A stretch of DNA of 64,000 nt. Source: Cenarchaeum symbiosum A (GTDB lineage: Archaea; Thermoproteota; Nitrososphaeria; Nitrososphaerales; Nitrosopumilaceae). The position numbers and the translations under genes were made by a program. Positions within the stretch are counted from its first letter, which is position 1. Each line of letters begins with the position of its first letter. The notes below the pieces were generated by a model that saw only the letters and a program-made list of their open reading frames with translations, did not search any database and was not told where the DNA came from. Below are positions 44,272 to 53,200 of this stretch, piece after piece. Location of the stretch: contig DP000238.1 of NCBI GenBank assembly GCA_000200715.1, positions 956,593 to 1,020,592 of the forward strand, written 5' to 3'.

Positions 44272-47200
44272 GAGTTGGTACTGCAGCATGCCTTGCCCTG
44301 CTGGCGGCCCTGCTGCCGGCCGCAGCACATGCCGAGCCCGTGATATTCTCGGCGGTCCTGGACGGGAATACAGGGAGCCTTGTGATCACATTTGATGCGA
44401 CCATAGACGCCGGCAGCATAGATCCATCAAAGGTGCACATAAGGGACGGCGGCCTGGCAAAGGGGGGGATCACACTAACGGCGGACAGCCTGGTCCCGTC
44501 GGGCAACTCCGGTACGGTGACATTTGTTCTCGACGAGGCCGCCTTGTCCACTGTATCAGGGTATGCAGGGCCCACGCTGCACTTTGAGAACGGCTCGTTT
44601 AGGGATACCGACGGGGGCCTTCTCGGCCCGCTCAAGCTGCCGGAGCTTGCCCGCCCCGCCACATCGGCGGCAGATCTGGATGCGCAGGCGGGCGGTTTTG
44701 ACTTTACCCGGGACGGGCAGCCGCTCGGCATGGAGTTCTCGCCCGACGGCTCTCTTTTGTTCATAGTCGGGGGCATCACTGATTCCGTATACAGGTATGT
44801 CCTCGGCACCCCCTATGATGTTACGACGGCGGGATCTGTCAGCTTCGCCCCGCTGCCGGCCGTTGCGCGCATCGACGCTACCGGCGGCCGCATCGACGCC
44901 CCCCACGGGCTGGCCTTTTCATCCAACGGGACCATGATGTTCGTGCTCTCGCAGGACCGGGATACGGTATTCCGGTTCGACATGGATACGCCGTTCAACC
45001 CTATTCCAATCACGCCTTCTGCAGAGAGATTCGTGCTCACGGGCCCCGACTTGCGGGCCGCCGATGTGCAGCCAAGCGACGTGCACTTTACAAGAGACGG
45101 AATGATGATGCTCGTCCCTGATTCCACCGGGGAGCTGGTCCGTTCGTACTCCATGCCCTCGCCCTACGATATCTCGAATGCCGAGCCCGCGGGGGAGTTT
45201 TCCGTGGAGGGGCCGGAGGATGTCATCGGCGACGTGTCCCTGTCGCCCGACGGCCGGCGCGCGTTTGTCGTCGGCGGCGACACGGACAGGGTGCACCGGT
45301 ACGACCTGGCAGAGCCGTACAATGTGAGCACGGCAGTGCGCGTCGATTCGCTTTACGTCGGGGGGGAGGAGACCAGCCCGACTAGCCTAGAGTTCTCGGC
45401 AGATGGAATCCGCATGTACGTGATAGGGACCACGTCGGACCGGGTGTCCCAGTACGACCTGGAGGCCCCGTTCGATGTGACCCTGCCGGCGCAGGCAGAC
45501 ACCCTGTACCTTGGAGACGGCGACGGCATCAACACAGGCCTTGCGTTTACCGGCACCGGCCTGCGCATAGTGGTTACGGGCTCGGAGAGGGAGCGCCTGT
45601 ACGTCTACGAGATGGATGAACCATACGACGTGGCCACCGGCGAGCGCACAGGGTCCGCAGACATAAGCGAGCAGGCGACTGCCGCCACGGGGGTTGCATT
45701 CTCGGGCGACGGCCTCAAGTTATTCGTCATAGGGCAGGTCACGGACGGGGTGCACGAGTACAGCCTGTCCAACAGGTATAACATCTTCGGGCGTACATAC
45801 GAGGGCCTGCACCCGATAAGCGAGGAGGGGAGGCCGCAGTCGCTTGACTTCTCCGAGGACGGAATGCTCATGTTCATTTCGGGCCTGGACACGGAGCAGG
45901 TCCACAGGTACTCCCTTGGGGAGCCCTTTGATCCGGGCAGTGCGGAAGGGGCCGTGGAGTCGTTCTCTGTGGCGGACCGGGCCGGCTTCCCCACAGGCGT
46001 GACATTCTCGCCCGGCGGGACCGACATGTACGTCTCGAGCCGCGTCTCGGACCACATACACAGGTACGAGCTGGCCGAGCCGTACGTGCTGGCGGGCGCA
46101 ACCCATGCGGGCGCGTTCAATGTAGGGCAGTATGAGAGGGGCCTCTTTGAAGTGTTGATGGATCCCGACGGCTCGGGCATCACCATAGTGGGGAACCTGG
46201 CGGACACCATGTTCAAGTATCCGCTGGACGTGAGGGGGCTGCCAGTCATTGCAGACCCGCCCGAGATAGCATCCGCGGCATTCGACCCGCAGACCAACAG
46301 GCTGGGAATAGCCTTTGATGTAGAAGTTGACGCCGCATCGGTCATACCGCCGAGGATAAGCATAGGCGACGGCGCGGACCGCGGCATTTCATTTGTGGGC
46401 GCGGAGGCAGTGCAGGGCACAAGCCCCAAAGACGTGGAGATGGAACTGTCCGGGAGTGCAGGAACTACGGTGTCAGGGTATGTGGATCCGACGCTACACT
46501 TTGGGCCGTATGCCGTGGGCACCGGGGCCGGCGCTTTCCCCGAGCCGTACAGGTTCGCAGAAGGCATGATGATATCAAGCACGAGCTGGGGCGGTGCCGA
46601 TCCCGAGGGGCTGGCATTCTCAGCTGACGGCTCAAGCTTGTTTGTGATCTCCGCGGACCGCTCGCTGTACAGGCATGCACTGGGCACACCGTTTGACGCC
46701 TCCTCTGCCGGGGATACAACCATTACAAAGCTGCTGGACCAAGACTCTGTCCCCGCCGGCCTTGCGTTCTCTGCTGACGGGTTTAGGATGTTCATCGCCG
46801 ATGACGGGGCAGATATGGTGCACCGGTACGAGCTGGATGTAGAGTACGAGATACCATTACAGCTGGAGATAGACGGCTCGATCGAGGTGGCAGACGGGGA
46901 TACAGGAGGGGTCGCATTCTCGTCCGACGGGAGGAGGATGTTTATCATATCGGACGGATCTATTCTAGGGTATATTCTAGATGAGCCGTACGGGGCAATA
47001 TCCGCGGGCGCGCCGTCGACGTTCACGCCGGGCGACACAGTCACGGACGTGTCTGACGTGTCCTTCTCGTTTGACGGCACAAGGATGTTCATATCTGACG
47101 AAGGAGCTAGCGCCATCCACAGGTACGACCTGTCCATACAGTATGACACTGCCTCGGCTCAATATGCGGGATCCATCGGGACAGGCGCGGGCAGCGCGGC

Positions 47201-50200
47201 AGCCGCCCTTACTCCCGACGGGTCAGGGATGGCAGTCGCGCAGGGCGGGTCGGTGGTCCAGTATTCGCTGTTCACGGGGATGCTCGACGTGTGCGCGCAG
47301 GAGCAGGCCCTGTACAGGGGCACATGCGTCGATGCATCCGCGATATTCGCAGAAGACAGGCCGGGCACAGCAGAGCCGCTATCTCTGGCTCCCATGATAT
47401 CGACAGGGGACGCGCCCGGCCTGGCGGAACCGGCCCTAACCAGGGTCATCATGATGAACATTATAGAGGCGTTTGACGCACCCGGGATAATCGAGCCCGG
47501 AAGGTTCTCGTTTCCCCGGCCGGCAATAGACGTCCCGGGCATAGCTGATGTGAGCCTCTCCGTCCCGGACGTGCCCGGGCCGGTCATCCTCTCTGCAGTG
47601 ATGGACGAATCGGGAATAGTCGAGATACTATTCGACAGCGCAATAGATGTGGACAGCATAGATAAGAGCGGGATATCAATAAGGGACGGCTCTGTAAACA
47701 TAGACGACAGGCCGCTAGTCGGCAGCCTGTTGAGCGGCTCGAATACGAATGTCTTAAGGTTTGAGCTGGCCAAGGACTATGTGGACAGGGTCCTCGGGTA
47801 CTGGAACCCCACGCTGTACTTTGCACCCTCGACGATGTTCAGCACCAGGGGCGGCGCGTTCCCCGTCCCGTATTCGCTACCCATAGTTACAAGCAGGGTC
47901 ACCTTGAATACCACGGAAGAGGCCGAGCTTACCGACGGGCTGGCCTTTACGGAGAACGGGCTCGGGGCATTCATCCTTGGCCGGAATACTGCGTCCGTGT
48001 ACAAGTACGACCTCCTGACCCCCTTTGAAATGACCGGCGCGCGGTACTCGGGGGCAATGCTAAACATGTCAGGCCAGGATAATACGCCTGTGGGGCTGGC
48101 CTTCTCCGCCAACGGCACAATAATGTACATGCTAGGAAGCAATACCACGACCATACACAGGTACGACCTGGGCACGGCCTTTGGGATAGATACGGTAAAT
48201 TATACGGGCGGCGAGTATGTGGGGGACAGGGTGCCCGTGCCCCGTGAGATGGTATTCTCCGAGGACGGATTGCGCATGTTCCTGCTAACAGAGACTGCCG
48301 ACTTTGGCGGCGATTCTATCCACCAGTACACCCTAAGCTCGCCGTACCAGGTTGCCGGCGCGGTTCATGACGGCTCGCTCGGGGGCACACTGCGGGACGG
48401 GAATCCCAGCGGTGTAAGCGTCATATCCGGACTGCTGGCCTTTGAGCCCGGGGGCAGGGTGATGTACGTATCAGGGTTCTTTAACATCCAGATACTCAGG
48501 ATGCCGCTGGGCACGGCATACGATGTCACCACGGCTGCAAACGGCACGCAGTATCTTGAAGGGGCCCTGATCAGCCAGGGTCACGGGGCTCTTGTGTTTA
48601 CCGAGGAGCGCCCCCGCGCATTTTTTGCCACAGAGCAGGGCACCATAGAGCAGCTCATACTGAGCAGCCCCTACAGCCGGCTTGATGACGCCTTTGAGCT
48701 GGACCTGCTTGAGGGAGGGGGCGGCAGCGGCCTCGCCTTCTCGGAGGACGGGACACGGCTGTTTACAGGCTCGGCGCAGACCAGCCTCATACGCGGATTC
48801 AACGTGGGCCTGCCCTTTGAAATACGGGAGGCCGAGCTCGACAGGGGGCTTGATTTTGTCCTGTCTGGGGGCAGTGCAGAATTTCGCGATATCAAGTTCT
48901 CTGCCGACGGCAAGACCATGTTCGTGCTGGTAAACGAGGGCTTTAGCGGGGGAAGGATCGACTGGTACGACCTGCCTGGCGAGTACGACACCAGCACGCC
49001 GGAGCTTGCAGGATCGTACGTGGTCAAGAACGTGACCGGCCAGCCGGTGGTGACCTCGGTCAGGGGGATAGAGTTTTCGGCCGACGGGATGCTGCTGGTT
49101 GCAGGGGCCGCGTTTGAGGAAATCTATGTGTACGAGCTCGGCGAGCCGTATCTCATACAGGAGATGAATGCCAGCCGGAGGGGGGATGTCAGCGCAAGCC
49201 CCGATGGCGCCTTTGACCAGGGGGGGATAGAGTTTTCGGCCGACGGCGAGAGGATGTTTACCGGGGGAAGGAGCGCCGGCTTTGGCGACCGCGACGCCTA
49301 TGTAAACCAGTTCAACCTCACCGGGCCGTACACTTTTGATCTGGACAGGCCCGTGGGCAGGTACAATACAGAGACGAGGGCGAACCCGGTAGCGCTGGAG
49401 TTCAATGACAACGGCTTTGACATGTACATTGCAGGCGGGTCCAGTGCATACCAGTACAACCTGAACATCTTCAGGCTGCAGCTCTGCGATTCCGAGACGC
49501 AGTTTGTGGAGAACGGCGTGTGCAACAACCTGTTTTCCTCAAACGCGACTGACGCGCCGGTGGTGTCCGATGGCACAGGCATGCCGAAGATTGGCAATGG
49601 GACAGACGTTCCAGTGGTGGCAGATATGGTAGAGGTTGATGCCTCGCTTGGCGCGAGGGATATGCCAGAGGCGGCAGACGGCGCAAGTGCAAAGGGGCCC
49701 CTGGCAATAGCGGTGGGCGATGTGATGGAGCTTGGCGATGATGCGATGGTTCCGGCAGCAGACGGCATGGTCTACAGGATCATGGGTGCGGACGGTCCCG
49801 CGGTGGGTGATGAGGGGGAGCCGGACCTTGAGCGTGCGCCGATAATGATAATGGGCACAGACGGGCCCGCTGTTGCCGATAACGAGAATGTCGTGCGTAT
49901 TCAAGGCGGGCCCAGCCTAATAGCAGTATCCGACGTGATGGAGCTCGGCGATGATGCAGCAGTGCCGGCAGCCGTGCCGCCGGCCACCGGGACGGTGCAC
50001 ATGATCGGCGGTGATGACGGGCCCGCGGTTGGCGACGCTGGCCTGCCGGTACTTGAGCGTGTGCCGATAATGATAATGGGCTCCGATGATCCGGCGGTGG
50101 ACGATGACGAGATGGTCATGCATAATCCGGGAGGGCCCCGCATGGTAGCAGTATCCGACGTGATGGAGCTCGGCGATGATGCAGCAGTGCCCGCACCAGT

Positions 50201-53200
50201 CGGTATGATCTACAGGATCTCGGGCGCAGACGATCCCGCGGTGGGTGATACGGGGGAGCCCGACCTTGAGCGTGCGCCGATGATGATAATGGGATCCGAT
50301 GATCCGGCGGTGGATGATGACGAGACGGTCATGCGTAATCCGGGCGGGCCCCGCATGATAGCGGTTAGTGATGTGATGGAGCTTGGTGATGATGCAGCAG
50401 TGCCCGCACCAGTCGGTATGATCTACAGGATCATGGGTGCGGACGATCCCGCGGTGGGTGATACGGGGGAGCCCGACCTTGACCGTGCGCCGATGATGAT
50501 AATGGGCTTCGACGGACCGGCGGTGGTCGATGACGAAAGGATCATGCATAATCTGGGCGGGCCCCGCATGATAGGGGTTAGTGATGTGATGGAGCTTGGC
50601 GATGATGCAGCAGTGCCCGCACCAGTCGGTATGATCTACAGGATCATGGGTGCGGACGATCCCGCGGTGGGTGATACGGGGGAGCCCGACCTTGACCGTG
50701 CGCCGATGATGATCATGGGCTTCGACGGACCGGCGGTGGTCGATGACGAAAGGATCATGCATAATCTGGGTGGGCCCCGCATGATAGGGGTTAGTGATGT
50801 GATGGAGCTTGGAGATGATGCAGCAGTGCCCGCACCAGCCGGTATGATCTACAAGATCATGGGGGGAGATGATCCCGCGGTGGGTGATACGGGGGAGCCC
50901 GACCTTGACCGTGCGCCGATGATGATCATGGGCTTCGACGGACCGGCGGTGGTTGATGGCGAGATGCTAATTCATAATCTGGGCGGGCCCCGCATGATAG
51001 CGGTTGGTGATGTGATGGAGCTTGGAGATGATGCAGCAGTGCCCGCACCAGTCGGTATGATCTACAGGATCATGGGTGCGGACGATCCCGCGGTGGGCGA
51101 TACGGGGGAGCCCGACCTTGACCGTGCGCCGATGATGATAATGGGCTTCGACGGACCAGTGGTGGTCGATGACGAAAGGATCATGCATAATCCGGGCGGG
51201 CCCCGCATGGTAGCGGTGGGTGATGTGATGGAGCTCGTCGATGATGCAGCAGTGCCGGCACCAACAGGTATGAACTACGAGATCATGGGCGCAGACGATC
51301 CCACAGTAGGCGATGACGAGATGGTCATGCGTAATCCGGGCGGGCCCCGCATGGTAGCGGTATCCGACGTGATGGAGCTCGTCGATGATGCAGCAGTGCC
51401 GGCACCAACAGGTATGAACTACGAGATCATGGGTGCAGACGGTCCCACAGTAGGCGATGACGAGATGGTCATGCGTAATCCGGGCGGGCCCCGCATGGTA
51501 GCGGTATCCGACGTGATGGAGCTCGTCGATGATGCAGCAGTGCCGGCACCAACAGGTATGAACTACGAGATCATGGGCGCAGACGATCCCACAGTAGGCG
51601 ATGACGAGATGGTCATGCGTAATCCGGGCGGGCCCCGCATGGTAGCGGTGGGTGATGTGATGGAGCTCGTCGATGATGCAGCAGTGCCGGCACCAACAGG
51701 TATGAACTACGAGATCATGGGCGCAGACGATCCCACAGTAGGCGATGACGAGATGGTCATGCGTAATCCGGGCGGGCCCCGCATGGTAGCGGTGGGTGAT
51801 GTGATGGAGCTCGTCGATGATGCAGCAGTGCCGGCACCAACAGGTATGAACTACGAGATCATGGGCGCAGACGATCCCACAGTAGGCGATGACGAGATGG
51901 TCATGCGTAATCCGGGCGGGCCCCGCATGGTAGCGGTATCCGACGTGATGGAGCTCGTCGATGATGCAGCAGTGCCGGCACCAACAGGTATGAACTACGA
52001 GATCATGGGTGCAGACGATCCCACAGTAGGCGATGACGAGATGGTCATGCGTAATCCGGGCGGGCCCCGCATGGTAGCGGTGGGTGATGTGATGGAGCTC
52101 GTCGATGATGCAGCAGTGCCGGCACCAACAGGTATGAACTACGAGATCATGGGCGCAGACGATCCCACGGTGGACGACGAGGGTGTACCGGTCCGGGATG
52201 CCGTGACCTTTATGATCAACAGGACTGATGCATTCACGTTCGAGGAGACAGGCGACGCGCCCATTGACAGAGCCCCGCTTACGATCATGGTAGCCGAAGG
52301 CCCCACGGTGCGCGAGAGGATAGATGAAGATCATACCCCGGGCGGGCCCCGCATGGTAGCGGTATCCGACGTGATGGAGCTCGGCGATGATGCAGCAGTG
52401 CCGGCACCAACAGGTATGAACTACGAGATCATGGGCGCAGACGGTCCCACAGTAGGCGATGACGAGATGGTCATGCGTAATCCGGGCGGGCCCCGCATGG
52501 TAGCGGTGGGTGATGTGATGGAGCTCGTCGATGATGCAGCAGTGCCGGCACCAACAGGTATGAACTACGAGATCATGGGCGCAGACGGTCCCACAGTAGG
52601 CGATGACGAGATGGTCATGCGTAATCCGGGCGGGCCCCGCATGGTAGCGGTATCCGACGTGATGGAGCTCGTCGATGATGCAGCAGTGCCGGCACCAACA
52701 GGTATGAACTACGAGATCATGGGCGCAGACGGTCCCACAGTAGGCGATGACGAGATGGTCATGCGTAATCCGGGCGGGCCCCGCATGGTAGCGGTATCCG
52801 ACGTGATGGAGCTCGTCGATGATGCAGCAGTGCCGGCACCAACAGGTATGAACTACGAGATCATGGGTGCAGACGGTCCCGCGGTGGACGACGAAGGTGT
52901 ACCGGTCCGGGATGCCGTGACCTTTATGATCAACAGGACTGATGCATTCACGTTCGAGGAGACAGGCGACGTGCCCATTGACAGAGCCCCGCTTACGATC
53001 ATGGTAGCCGAAGGCCCCACGGTGCGCGAGAGGATAGATGAAGATCATACCCCGGGCGGGCCCCGCATGGTAGCGGTATCCGACGTGATGGAGCTCGGCG
53101 ATGATGCAGCAGTGCCGGCACCAACAGGTATGATCTACAGGATCCCGGGCGGAGATGATCCCACGGTCTCCGATGTAGGCATGCGGATGCATGTCATGGT

